A stretch of DNA of 43,906 bases, from contig DBXX01000067.1 of NCBI GenBank assembly GCA_002309675.1, positions 1 to 43,906 on the forward strand, read 5' to 3'. The stretch's first letter is position 1. Each line of letters begins with the position of its first letter. This document shows, one piece after another, positions 33,359-41,532 of this stretch. The DNA comes from Lachnospiraceae bacterium UBA1201 (GTDB lineage Bacteria > Bacillota > Clostridia > Lachnospirales > Lachnospiraceae). The notes under the pieces were generated by a model, which saw only the letters and a list, made by a program, of their open reading frames with translations, was not told where the DNA came from and did no database searches. A program made the translations under genes and the position numbers.

Positions 33359-34708
33359 ATGAATAATAAACAAATGAAAAGAATCATCGCATTATTGGCT
33401 TTTGTATTACTGTTTACTGCTTGCGGAAAGAATAACGATACCGGATCATCTACGCGGGATGCGAACACAGAGGAAAACCAAACATCTGCAGCGACGGAAG
33501 CTGCGACTGCGGATACTTCATTGAATAATGACAGCAGGTGGTTTGAATGCTCTCCGATGCATGGCGCTTCATTCCTGACGAAGGATTATGCGCTCTATCA
33601 TGACCACCATGGTCGCTTGCAGATTTTTGATGTGGCTACGAAGAAGGATCTTGTATACTGTTTCGATCCCGGGTGCGAGCATAAGGAAACGAAGAGAAGC
33701 ATGACCGGGGAGATTCTGGAGCAGGGGTGTATTGCGTATGAGATCTCGCGTTTTCCCGTGATGATCAAAGAAGATCATTTGTATTTTCTGAATTATTCGA
33801 ATGAAATCTGTGTATCGGATCGCCAGGGAGAAAACCGAAAAGTGATCGCAAAGATACCCGGATATATCTTAGAACCGTATAATGTGTATTTCTCGGATCA
33901 GGCGATCTTTGTAGATTATAGCACTCAATATGATATGACTGAGGTGAAGGATAATAACGGCGAGTCGCGCTGGATCATGGGGGGGACTAAACAGAAACGT
34001 ACCGGTGGAGTTGTGAGTGTTGATCTTGATACCGGAAAGGTCACGGAGATCTTTCGAAGGGAGGATCACAGCGCATATGTTGCCAAGGGTGTAGTATGTG
34101 GTGAACATGTATATATCGGCTATTCGTATAACGATCTGCCCTATGTAAGCCCGATTAGAGAAGTGAATGGCATTCCGTTGGATGTAAATAAAGGCATTCC
34201 CTTGGATGAGATTTTGAATGGAATGACGTTAGAAGAATATGTTGCGGAACTACCGAAGCACGCATGGACAGACATATACGATTACAATACTGCCACCGGC
34301 GAAATAAAGCTTTTCATGGAGCATCAACAGGATTTTTCGCTGTTTTTCCGCGATGATTTCTATGCATACAATAAAGCCGGAGAGAACGGAGCATTTTACC
34401 GATACAATGGGGAGAAGATACTTCAATTGGACTTCTCGATCAAAGGTGCGCTCAGAACGGATAAAGGCTTCGTCTTCTGTGACGTGATCGAACAGGAGGA
34501 GTATTGGTTGTTCGATGATGAGACCGGTGAAGTGGTAAAGAAGGTAAAGATGCCCTTTGCTAAATTTCTTCCGAGTTGTTTTATCGGGGATTGTGTTTAT
34601 GGATTGATCGATGGTTCTACCTGTGGCTATCTCTCTGCGGATGATTTCTGGAACGGAAGACCGGAAAATGCAATAAAGTTTGCCATGGATGAAGCCGGGA
34701 GTTATTAA
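33359..34708 (+). CDS. Lipoprotein with repeated beta-strand blocks, unknown function
   Basis: A predicted lipoprotein of 449 residues starting MNNKQMKRIIALLAFVLLFTACGKN, with a lipobox around LFTAC. A Thr/Ala/Glu-rich linker follows. The rest alternates short strand-like blocks with aromatic-rich turns (DHLYFLNYSNEICVSDRQGE, VSVDLDTGKVTEIFRRED, YDYNTATGEIKLFMEH, FYRYNGEKILQLDF, YWLFDDETGEVVKKVKM), suggesting a beta-propeller of the kind seen in extracellular sensor or scaffold lipoproteins. No catalytic motif is evident. The start is uncertain: ATG 33359 is only one base after AGGAGGG, while ATG 33374 is 16 bases away. Both keep the signal. It is AT-rich like the gene before it and may be functionally paired with it. 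Confidence 0.72.
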   Translation: MNNKQMKRIIALLAFVLLFTACGKNNDTGSSTRDANTEENQTSAATEAATADTSLNNDSRWFECSPMHGASFLTKDYALYHDHHGRLQIFDVATKKDLVYCFDPGCEHKETKRSMTGEILEQGCIAYEISRFPVMIKEDHLYFLNYSNEICVSDRQGENRKVIAKIPGYILEPYNVYFSDQAIFVDYSTQYDMTEVKDNNGESRWIMGGTKQKRTGGVVSVDLDTGKVTEIFRREDHSAYVAKGVVCGEHVYIGYSYNDLPYVSPIREVNGIPLDVNKGIPLDEILNGMTLEEYVAELPKHAWTDIYDYNTATGEIKLFMEHQQDFSLFFRDDFYAYNKAGENGAFYRYNGEKILQLDFSIKGALRTDKGFVFCDVIEQEEYWLFDDETGEVVKKVKMPFAKFLPSCFIGDCVYGLIDGSTCGYLSADDFWNGRPENAIKFAMDEAGSY

Positions 34709-34750
34709 TATACCAACAGTTCGAAGAATGAAGCAAAAAAATAAATAGAG

Positions 34751-34787
34751 ACCTCCTTGGCAAAACCGCTTGACAAGGAGGTTTTTT
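34751..34787 (+). terminator. Intrinsic terminator after the lipoprotein pair
   Basis: ACCTCCTTG (34751-34759) and CAAGGAGGT (34774-34782), 14-nt loop, then TTTTT (34783-34787) continuing the U-run. The stem is perfect. Its 3' arm overlaps the -35 box of the next promoter. Confidence 0.88.
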
Positions 34788-34798
34788 ATGTCTATACT
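34770..34798 (+). promoter_or_regulatory. Sigma-A promoter for the ileS T-box leader
   Basis: -35 TTGACA at 34770-34775, 17-bp spacer, -10 TATACT at 34793-34798; start near 34805. It is nested in the terminator loop and 3' arm of the previous unit. Confidence 0.85.
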
Positions 34799-34804
34799 AA
34801 GGGA

Positions 34805-35128
34805 TAATGAAACATAGGAAGGTTTATTCCGGGTGTTTCATTTCCATAAAGATCTGTTTTCAGATCGAATTAAAGACTTTGAAGGAGAGGGTGCCGCAAA
34901 AACGAGACGACAGAGAGCCGGGGCAGGTGAAAGCCGGCGCCTACGTTTGCAGGCAGGATCACTCCTAAGTCGCAGGCTGAATGGCTTAGGCAGGTAGGCT
35001 GTGCCGTGTCCCTTCGTTACAGGGAACGTATTCGCGTGGAAGGTCTTTAGACATTTTGCGCCGATACCGGTAAATTGGTGGTACAGCGAAGGAGCAGTCT
35101 TCGTCCGATTTCGGGCGGGGATTTTTTT
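34805..35128 (+). promoter_or_regulatory. T-box leader (isoleucine) controlling ileS
   Basis: A 5' leader that senses uncharged tRNA(Ile) and prevents premature termination. Stem I is around 34908-34972 (CGAC/GTCG base), with AGAGAGCCGGGGCAGGTGAAAGCCGG in the ascending arm region at 34912-34937. The specifier-loop codon is best read as ATC at 34958-34960, an isoleucine codon, followed by ACTCCTAAG. Stem III is TCCCT/AGGGA at 35009-35025. The conserved T-box motif lies at 35072-35088 (AAATTGGTGGTACAGCG), whose TGGT bulge (35079-35082) would pair with an ACCA end carrying discriminator A. The terminator is TCTTCGTCCG (35098-35107), loop ATTT, CGGGCGGGGA (35112-35121), then T7. It fills the 466-base gap between the lipoprotein and ileS. 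Confidence 0.93.
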
Positions 35129-35133
35129 GTTTT

Positions 35134-35158
35134 ATAAGGTCCGACAGGCGGACCTTAT
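35134..35158 (+). promoter_or_regulatory. Pre-Shine-Dalgarno stem-loop before ileS
   Basis: ATAAGGTCCG (35134-35143), loop ACAGG, CGGACCTTAT (35149-35158), ten perfect pairs. It ends 3 bases before AGGAGG (35162-35167). It follows the T-box terminator and has no U-tract of its own, so it is distinct from that terminator. Confidence 0.6.
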
Positions 35159-35174
35159 ACTAGGAGGTTATTCT

Positions 35175-38100
35175 ATGTATCAGAAAGTGGAGAAGGACCT
35201 GAGTTTCGTTGAGAACGAAAAGAAGGTCGAGAAGTTCTGGAGAGAGAACGGCATCTTTGAAGAGAGTATGAAGATGCGTGAGGGCGGACCGCAGTATATG
35301 TTCTATGACGGACCGCCGACTGCAAATGGTAAGCCGCACATTGGCCACGTGCTGACCCGTACCATCAAGGATATGATCCCGCGTTACCGCACGATGAAGG
35401 GCTACGAAGTGCCCCGTAAGGCGGGCTGGGATACCCATGGTCTGCCGGTCGAACTGGAAGTCGAGAAGGAACTCGGCATCGATGGCAAGGAGCAGATCGA
35501 GCAGTACGGCGTGGCTCCGTTTATCGAGCGTTGTAAGGAAAACGTTTGGAAGTATAAGGGAATGTGGGAGGATTTCTCCTATACCGTTGGTTTCTGGGCG
35601 GATATGAAGGATCCCTATGTTACTTATCATGATGATTTTATCGAGTCCGAGTGGTGGGCGCTGAAGAAGATCTGGGATCGCGGCCTTTTGTACAAAGGTT
35701 TTAAGATCGTTCCCTATTGCCCGCGTTGCGGGACCCCGCTGTCTTCCCATGAGGTGGCACAGGGATATAAGGATGTAAAGGAGCGTTCGGCGATCGTTCG
35801 CTTTAAGGTAAAGGGACAGGAGAACGAGTACATCCTGGCATGGACGACCACGCCCTGGACACTGCCCAGCAACGTCGCGCTTTGCGTAAACCCGGAGGAT
35901 ACCTACGTTCGCGTAGAGACCGCGGACGGCTATGTTTACTATATGGCGGAAGCACTTTGCGAAAAAGTGCTGTCCGGCACACCGGCGGCGCCGTACACCA
36001 TCACGGACCGCTTCAAAGGAACCGCTTTGGAAGGCCGCGAATATGAGCCTTTGTACGAGGCTGCTGCACGCGTTGCCGAGAAACAGCGTAAGAAGGGCTT
36101 TTTCGTGACCTGCGATGGCTACGTTACCATGGATGACGGTACCGGCGTTGTACATATCGCCCCGGCATTCGGTGAGGACGACAGCCGTGTTGGCAGAAAC
36201 TATGACCTGCCGTTTGTACAGTTTGTCGACGGTAAGGGCAATATGACGGATGACGTTCCGTTTGCCGGCTTGTTTGTAAAGAAGGCGGATCCGGAGGTCC
36301 TGAAGGATCTGGATGCGCGCGGACTGCTGTTTGCGGCGCCGAAGTTCGAGCACAGCTATCCGCACTGCTGGCGCTGTGACACCCCGCTGATCTACTATGC
36401 ACGCGAGTCCTGGTTCATCCGCATGACTGAGGTCCGCGATGATCTGATCAAAAATAACAATACGATCAACTGGATCCCGCAGAGCATCGGTACCGGTCGT
36501 TTCGGAAACTGGCTGGAGAACGTTGCCGACTGGGGCATCTCCCGTAACCGTTACTGGGGCACGCCGCTGAATATCTGGGAGTGTGAGGCCTGCGGCCACC
36601 AGACGGCGATCGGAAGCAAAGAAGAGCTGAAGGCAATGTCTCCGGACTATCCGGAGGGCGGCGTGGAGCTGCATCGTCCGTACATCGACGAAGTGCACGT
36701 GACCTGCCCGCACTGCGGAAAGCTCATGAAGCGTGTTCCGGAAGTTATCGACTGCTGGTTCGACTCCGGTTCCATGCCGTTTGCGCAGTATCATTACCCC
36801 TTTGAGAATCAGGAATTGTTCGAGAAGCATTTCCCGGCGGATTTCATCAGTGAGGCGGTCGATCAGACCCGTGGCTGGTTCTATTCGCTGCTTGCAGTTT
36901 CGACCTTGCTGTTCAACAAGGCACCGTATAAGAACGTTATCGTTCTGGGCCATGTTCAGGATGAGAACGGACAGAAGATGAGTAAGAGTAAGGGCAATGC
37001 GGTCGATCCCTTCGAGGCTCTCGCGAAGTACGGCGCGGACGCGATCCGTTGGTATTTCTATTCCAACAGCGCGCCGTGGCTGCCGAACCGTTTCCACGAT
37101 AAGGCCGTGATCGAGGGACAGCGTAAGTTCTTAAGCACCCTGTGGAACACCTACTCCTTCTTCGTACTGTATGCGAACATCGATGAATTCGATGCGACGA
37201 AATATACGCTGGATTACGACAAACTGAGCGTTATGGACCGCTACCTGCTGTCCCGTCTCCAGACGGTCGTAGATACCTGCGATAAGAACTTAGAGCAGTA
37301 TAAGATCACCGAGACCACGAAGGTTCTGCAGGATTTCGTGGATGACATGAGTAACTGGTATGTGCGCCGCAGCCGTGAGCGTTTCTGGGCGAAGGGCATG
37401 GAGCAGGATAAGATCAATGCTTATATGACTCTGTACACCGCGCTTGTGACCATCTCGAAGGCAGCAGCGCCGATGATCCCGTTCATGACGGAGTCCATCT
37501 ACCGCAATCTGGTTTGCAGTATAGATCCGAATGCGCCGAAGAGTGTCCATCTTTGCGACTATCCGGAGGTTCATACCGACTGGATCGATAAGGAGCTCGA
37601 GGCCGACATGGATCTCGTTTTGAAGGTCGTAGTTTTGGGCCGTGCGGCGCGTAATGCGGCGAACCTGAAGAACCGTCAGCCGCTCGCTAAGATGTTCGTA
37701 AAGGCACCGTTTAAGCTGGATCGGTATTTCGTAGATATCATCGAGGATGAACTGAACGTGAAGGCGGTGGAATTCACCGATGACGTGCGTTCGTATACCA
37801 CCTATACATTTAAGCCGCAGCTGCGTACCGTGGGCCCGAAGTACGGTAAACTTCTGGGTCAGATTCGCGCGGCTTTAGACAGCCTGGACGGAAACGCTGC
37901 CATGGATGAACTGAAGTCAAAGGGTGTGCTCACCCTGACCTTCGGTGAGGAGAAGGCGGAGCTCTCGGAAGAGGATCTGCTCATCGACATGACGCAGACG
38001 CCCGGATACGCGACCGAGAGCAACGGCGACGTGACGGTCGTTCTGGACGGAAACCTGACGCCCGAGCTGATCGACGAGGGTTATGTGCGCGAGATCATCT

Positions 38101-38324
38101 CGAAGGTACAGACCATGCGTAAGGAAGCCGGCTTTGAGGTCATGGATCACATCACCCTGTATCACAAGGACAATGCGGAGATCTCCCGTATCATGGAGAC
38201 CTACACGCAGGAAGTTGCCGGAGATGTGCTGGCAGACGAAGTGATCGCCGGAGAGCCCGAAGGCTATGTGAAAGAGTGGGATATCAACGGTCAGAAGGTA
38301 GTGCTGGGCGTTAAAAAGAAATAA
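35175..38324 (+). CDS. ileS: Isoleucyl-tRNA synthetase, long form
   Basis: Class I synthetase that charges tRNA(Ile) and edits valine. From ATG 35175 it has 1049 residues, longer than the roughly 920-residue common bacterial form and closer to the longer type 2/eukaryote-like group. ATP motifs: PHIGHV with HIGH at residues 55-58, and KMSKS at 601-605. The editing domain lies between (with AWTTTPWTLPSNVA and GTGVVHIAPAFGEDD), and a zinc-ribbon-like YCPRCGTPLSSHE is seen near residue 180. The anticodon-binding region and a long C-terminal extension follow. The start ATG has AGGAGG at spacing 7. A longer frame from 35001 would translate the T-box leader and is not real. Regulation is by the upstream T-box. 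Confidence 0.96.
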   Translation: MYQKVEKDLSFVENEKKVEKFWRENGIFEESMKMREGGPQYMFYDGPPTANGKPHIGHVLTRTIKDMIPRYRTMKGYEVPRKAGWDTHGLPVELEVEKELGIDGKEQIEQYGVAPFIERCKENVWKYKGMWEDFSYTVGFWADMKDPYVTYHDDFIESEWWALKKIWDRGLLYKGFKIVPYCPRCGTPLSSHEVAQGYKDVKERSAIVRFKVKGQENEYILAWTTTPWTLPSNVALCVNPEDTYVRVETADGYVYYMAEALCEKVLSGTPAAPYTITDRFKGTALEGREYEPLYEAAARVAEKQRKKGFFVTCDGYVTMDDGTGVVHIAPAFGEDDSRVGRNYDLPFVQFVDGKGNMTDDVPFAGLFVKKADPEVLKDLDARGLLFAAPKFEHSYPHCWRCDTPLIYYARESWFIRMTEVRDDLIKNNNTINWIPQSIGTGRFGNWLENVADWGISRNRYWGTPLNIWECEACGHQTAIGSKEELKAMSPDYPEGGVELHRPYIDEVHVTCPHCGKLMKRVPEVIDCWFDSGSMPFAQYHYPFENQELFEKHFPADFISEAVDQTRGWFYSLLAVSTLLFNKAPYKNVIVLGHVQDENGQKMSKSKGNAVDPFEALAKYGADAIRWYFYSNSAPWLPNRFHDKAVIEGQRKFLSTLWNTYSFFVLYANIDEFDATKYTLDYDKLSVMDRYLLSRLQTVVDTCDKNLEQYKITETTKVLQDFVDDMSNWYVRRSRERFWAKGMEQDKINAYMTLYTALVTISKAAAPMIPFMTESIYRNLVCSIDPNAPKSVHLCDYPEVHTDWIDKELEADMDLVLKVVVLGRAARNAANLKNRQPLAKMFVKAPFKLDRYFVDIIEDELNVKAVEFTDDVRSYTTYTFKPQLRTVGPKYGKLLGQIRAALDSLDGNAAMDELKSKGVLTLTFGEEKAELSEEDLLIDMTQTPGYATESNGDVTVVLDGNLTPELIDEGYVREIISKVQTMRKEAGFEVMDHITLYHKDNAEISRIMETYTQEVAGDVLADEVIAGEPEGYVKEWDINGQKVVLGVKKK

Positions 38325-38340
38325 TTACGGAGGTGTGCTT

Positions 38341-40797
38341 ATGGCTGCAACCATTGATAAAGAGAGTTTTAAAAAAGAGGTTCGGTCTGCCGTAAAGAGT
38401 TTATACCGGAGAAATCTGGAGGAAGCGACACCGCAGATGGTCTATCAGGCGGTGGCATACGCGATGAAGGAGGTCATCATTGACCGCTGGATCGCTACGC
38501 ATAAGGAATACGAGAAGCGGGATGTAAAGACCGTATACTACCTGTCCATGGAGTTTTTGATGGGACGTGCCCTGGGTAACATCATCATCAATCTCTGTGC
38601 GCAGAAGGAAGTGAAGGAAGCCCTGGATGAACTGGGCTTCGACTTAAACGTGATCGAGGATCAGGAGCCGGATGCGGCGCTCGGTAACGGCGGCCTGGGC
38701 CGTCTGGCGGCGTGCTTCCTGGACTCCCTGGCGACGCTGGGCTACGCGGCCTACGGCGCCGGCATCCGCTATAAGTACGGCATGTTCGCGCAGAAGATCG
38801 AGGACGGCTATCAGGTCGAGGTACCGGATAACTGGCTGAAGAACGGCAATCCGTTCGAAGTGCGCCGCCCCGAGTATGCCTGCGAGGTTCATTTCGAAGG
38901 CTATGTACGCGTCGAGTATGACGATACCGGCCGTGAGCATTTCTATCAGGATGGTTACCGTTCCGTACGCGCCATCCCGTACGACCTGCCCATCGTCGGC
39001 TACAACAACAACGTGGTCAATACGCTCCGCATCTGGGATGCCGAGCCGATCAACACGTTCAGCCTGGACGATTTCGACCGCGGAGACTACCGCAAGGCAG
39101 TGGAGCAGGAGAACCTGGCGAAAAACATCGTCGAGGTCCTGTACCCCAACGACAACCACTATGCAGGTAAGGAGCTGCGCTTAAAGCAGCAGTACTTCTT
39201 CATTTCCGCGACCATCCAGACCGCGCTGAAGAAATATAAGGAGCACCATCCCGATATCCGCAAACTGTATGAGAAGGTGACGTTCCAGATGAACGACACC
39301 CACCCGTCCATGGCGGTAGCAGAACTCATGCGTATCCTGATGGATGAGGAGATGCTGACCTGGGATGAGGCGTGGGAGGTCACGACGAAGACCTGCGCTT
39401 ACACCAACCACACGATCATGAGCGAAGCGCTCGAGAAATGGCCCATCGAGCTGTTCTCGCGTCTGCTGCCCCGTATTTACCAGATCGTCGAGGAGATCAA
39501 CCGCCGTTTCGTTCTGGAGATCCAGAGCCGCTATCCGGACCGTCAGGATAAGATCCGCAGCATGGCCATCGTCTATGACGGCCAGGTTCGCATGGCCCAT
39601 CTGGCCATCGTCGGCGGCTATTCGGTCAATGGCGTGGCGCGCCTCCATACGGAGATCCTGAAGAAGCAGCAGCTGAAAGATTTCTACGAGATGATGCCGG
39701 AGAAGTTCAACAACAAGACGAACGGTATCACCCAGCGGCGTTTCCTGCTGCATGGTAACCCGCTGCTGGCAGACTGGGTGACCGAGCACATCGGCAACGA
39801 GTGGATCACCGATCTGAGCCGCATTAAAGAACTCAAGATCTACGCCGACGATCCGAAGGCACAGAAGGAGTTCATGAATATCAAATACCGCAACAAGGTG
39901 CGCCTGGCGCAGTATATCAAGGAGCAGAACGGCATCGATGTCGATCCCCGTTCCATCTTCGATGTGCAGGTAAAGCGTCTGCATGAGTACAAGCGTCAGC
40001 TGCTGAATATCCTTCATGTGATGCACCTGTACAACATGCTGAAGGATAATCCGGACATGGAGTTCTATCCGCGTACGTTTATCTTCGGCGCGAAGGCAGC
40101 GGCCGGCTATCGCCGCGCGAAGCTGACCATCAAGCTGATCAATTCCGTTGCGGATGTCATCAACAACGATAAGAGCATCAACAACAAGATCAAGGTCGTA
40201 TTCATCGAGAACTACCGCGTTTCGAACGCGGAGATGATCTTTGCGGCGGCGGACGTATCCGAGCAGATCTCCACGGCCAGCAAGGAGGCCTCCGGTACCG
40301 GTAACATGAAGTTCATGTTAAACGGCGCGGTGACCCTGGGAACCATGGACGGCGCGAACATCGAGATCGTCGAAGAGGTCGGCGAGGAAAACGCGTTCAT
40401 CTTCGGCCTGTCCTCCGATGAGGTCATCAAATACGAGAACGAGGGCGGTTACGATCCCATGGAGATATTCAACAACGACATGGAGATCCGCCGCGTCCTG
40501 ATGCAGCTGATCAACGGCTACTATTCGCCGAACGATCCCGAGCTGTTCCGCGACCTGTACAACTCGCTGCTGAACACCTACAGCTCCGACCGCGCGGATA
40601 CCTTCTTCATCCTGAAGGATTTCCGCTCGTATCATGAGGCACAGCTGAAGGTGGAACAGGCTTATCGTGACGAGGCCCGCTGGGCCCGCATGGCCATGCT
40701 GAACACCGCAAGCAGCGGAAAATTCTCCTCGGATCGTACGATCATGGAGTATGTAAACGACATTTGGAAACTTGAAAAAGTGACCGTAGAATTATGA
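38341..40797 (+). CDS. glgP: Glycogen/alpha-glucan phosphorylase
   Basis: PLP enzyme that releases glucose-1-phosphate from glycogen or maltodextrins. It has 818 residues, typical. Landmarks: VYYLSMEFLMGRALGNIIIN, ALGNGGLGRLAACFLDSLATLGYAAYGAGIRYKYGMF, QVEVPDNWLKNGNPFEVRR, VTFQMNDTHPSMAVAELMRILMDEE, TNHTIMSEALEKWPIELF, NGITQRRFLLHGNPLLADW, DVQVKRLHEYKRQLLN, and the PLP lysine Lys657 in EASGTGNMKFMLNGAVTLGTMDGANIEI. ATG 38341 follows GGAGG at spacing 7; a GTG two codons earlier overlaps that site. It starts only 16 bases after ileS, so it may be partly under T-box control, unusual for a glycogen enzyme. A strong terminator follows. Confidence 0.97.
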   Translation: MAATIDKESFKKEVRSAVKSLYRRNLEEATPQMVYQAVAYAMKEVIIDRWIATHKEYEKRDVKTVYYLSMEFLMGRALGNIIINLCAQKEVKEALDELGFDLNVIEDQEPDAALGNGGLGRLAACFLDSLATLGYAAYGAGIRYKYGMFAQKIEDGYQVEVPDNWLKNGNPFEVRRPEYACEVHFEGYVRVEYDDTGREHFYQDGYRSVRAIPYDLPIVGYNNNVVNTLRIWDAEPINTFSLDDFDRGDYRKAVEQENLAKNIVEVLYPNDNHYAGKELRLKQQYFFISATIQTALKKYKEHHPDIRKLYEKVTFQMNDTHPSMAVAELMRILMDEEMLTWDEAWEVTTKTCAYTNHTIMSEALEKWPIELFSRLLPRIYQIVEEINRRFVLEIQSRYPDRQDKIRSMAIVYDGQVRMAHLAIVGGYSVNGVARLHTEILKKQQLKDFYEMMPEKFNNKTNGITQRRFLLHGNPLLADWVTEHIGNEWITDLSRIKELKIYADDPKAQKEFMNIKYRNKVRLAQYIKEQNGIDVDPRSIFDVQVKRLHEYKRQLLNILHVMHLYNMLKDNPDMEFYPRTFIFGAKAAAGYRRAKLTIKLINSVADVINNDKSINNKIKVVFIENYRVSNAEMIFAAADVSEQISTASKEASGTGNMKFMLNGAVTLGTMDGANIEIVEEVGEENAFIFGLSSDEVIKYENEGGYDPMEIFNNDMEIRRVLMQLINGYYSPNDPELFRDLYNSLLNTYSSDRADTFFILKDFRSYHEAQLKVEQAYRDEARWARMAMLNTASSGKFSSDRTIMEYVNDIWKLEKVTVEL

Positions 40798-40800
40798 TCC

Positions 40801-40845
40801 ATGAGGGGTAAAGCATGCTTTACCCCTCATATTGTCTGTTTTTGT
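40801..40845 (+). terminator. Intrinsic terminator after glgP
   Basis: ATGAGGGGTAAAG (40801-40813), loop CATG, CTTTACCCCTCAT (40818-40830), thirteen perfect pairs, then ATTGTCTGTTTTTGT. It begins three bases after the glgP stop. Confidence 0.9.
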
Positions 40846-40908
40846 TCGGTTTTATGGAAATTCAACGAAAAAAACATTCGTAAAATTCAGAAAACTTGCG
40901 AAAAACGC

Positions 40909-40937
40909 TTGACACTTTGTATTGCATATGCTACTGT
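40909..40937 (+). promoter_or_regulatory. Sigma-A promoter for the cold-shock gene
   Basis: -35 TTGACA at 40909-40914, 17-bp spacer, -10 TACTGT at 40932-40937. Predicted start near 40944. Confidence 0.7.
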
Positions 40938-40943
40938 AAAGTC

Positions 40944-41149
40944 GTATTTTATTAATAGTTTCGCTGAAAGTTTCATGATGTAATCGTGAGATTTGCTTTG
41001 AAACACAAGAGTTTTTGTTTAGAGTGATTGACGAGGAAGGAGATATCCCGGCTTATGCCGGACATAAGTGTATTCTAACCGACCGACGCTGCAAGACAGA
41101 TCGGATCTGACATTAATAAGATACAAAGTTTTTTGGGAGGTATCTTTAC
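40944..41149 (+). promoter_or_regulatory. Long 5' leader of the cold-shock gene
   Basis: About 205 nt between the predicted start and the cold-shock ATG, with no gene. Long structured leaders are usual for csp genes and act in temperature-dependent translation. It contains a hairpin CCGGC-TTAT-GCCGG (41048-41061) and a 7-codon ATG frame at 41055-41078 preceded by AAGGAG at 41037-41042. Together with the glgP terminator and the promoter, it accounts for the 352-base gap between genes. Confidence 0.6.
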
Positions 41150-41350
41150 ATGAAGGGTACAGTTAAGTGGTTCAATGCAACAAAGGGTTATGGCTTTATC
41201 ACCGGTGATGAGGATGGTAAGGACGTGTTCGTACATTTCTCCGGCATCGTAGCTGAAGGCTACAAGAGCCTGGAGGATGGCCAGAAGGTAAACTTCGATG
41301 TGACCAACGGAGCACGCGGACCGCAGGCAGTGAATGTAACACTCGCTTAA
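41150..41350 (+). CDS. CspA-family cold-shock protein
   Basis: A 66-residue single-stranded nucleic-acid-binding protein (RNA chaperone). It has the classical MKGTVKWFNATKGYGFITGDEDGKDVFVHFS with RNP1 (GYGFIT) and RNP2 (VFVHFS), then GQKVNFDVTNGARGPQAVNV. Length is normal and the fold is an OB-type beta barrel. ATG 41150 follows GGGAGG at spacing 9. It has its own promoter, long leader and terminator, so it is a monocistronic unit. The paralogue letter cannot be assigned, so no symbol is given. Confidence 0.95.
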   Translation: MKGTVKWFNATKGYGFITGDEDGKDVFVHFSGIVAEGYKSLEDGQKVNFDVTNGARGPQAVNVTLA

Positions 41351-41391
41351 GCGGAGCATTTTCACACGTCGGTGTAAACCGATCATCAAAG

Positions 41392-41434
41392 ACTGCCGTC
41401 GAAACGACCGTTTCGGCGGCAGTTACTATTTTTG
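41392..41434 (+). terminator. Intrinsic terminator after the cold-shock gene
   Basis: ACTGCCGTCGAAAC (41392-41405), loop GACC, GTTTCGGCGGCAGT (41410-41423), fourteen pairs with one T-G wobble, then TACTATTTTTG. It closes the cold-shock transcript. Confidence 0.9.
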
Positions 41435-41448
41435 TACAGGATAAACCA

Positions 41449-41477
41449 TTGAAAAGCGGAAGGATAGAGGGTATAAT
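41449..41477 (+). promoter_or_regulatory. Sigma-A promoter for the CE2-like esterase gene
   Basis: -35 TTGAAA at 41449-41454, 17-bp spacer, consensus -10 TATAAT at 41472-41477. The start near 41484 is just before the GGGCCG stem-loop. Confidence 0.8.
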
Positions 41478-41491
41478 GTCTTTCAAGAAGT

Positions 41492-41509
41492 GGGCCGACT
41501 AAACGGCCC
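41492..41509 (+). promoter_or_regulatory. Pre-Shine-Dalgarno stem-loop before the CE2-like gene
   Basis: GGGCCG (41492-41497), loop ACTAAA, CGGCCC (41504-41509), 7 bases before GGAGG (41517-41521). Its 3' flank CCGTAACAC resembles CCGTAACC after the hairpin following hisS. With a start near 41484 it sits close to the 5' end of the mRNA. Confidence 0.55.
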
Positions 41510-41532
41510 GTAACACGGAGGATTTCCTGAGG

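Noticed and set aside
35001..35174. N-terminal extension of IleS starting at 35001
   Set aside because: It would translate the T-box leader and terminator. The AGGAGG and ATG at 35175 give the expected family N-terminus.
35160..37097. 645-codon minus-strand frame opposite ileS
   Set aside because: Shadow of the ileS codon pattern; no plausible initiation site or protein family.
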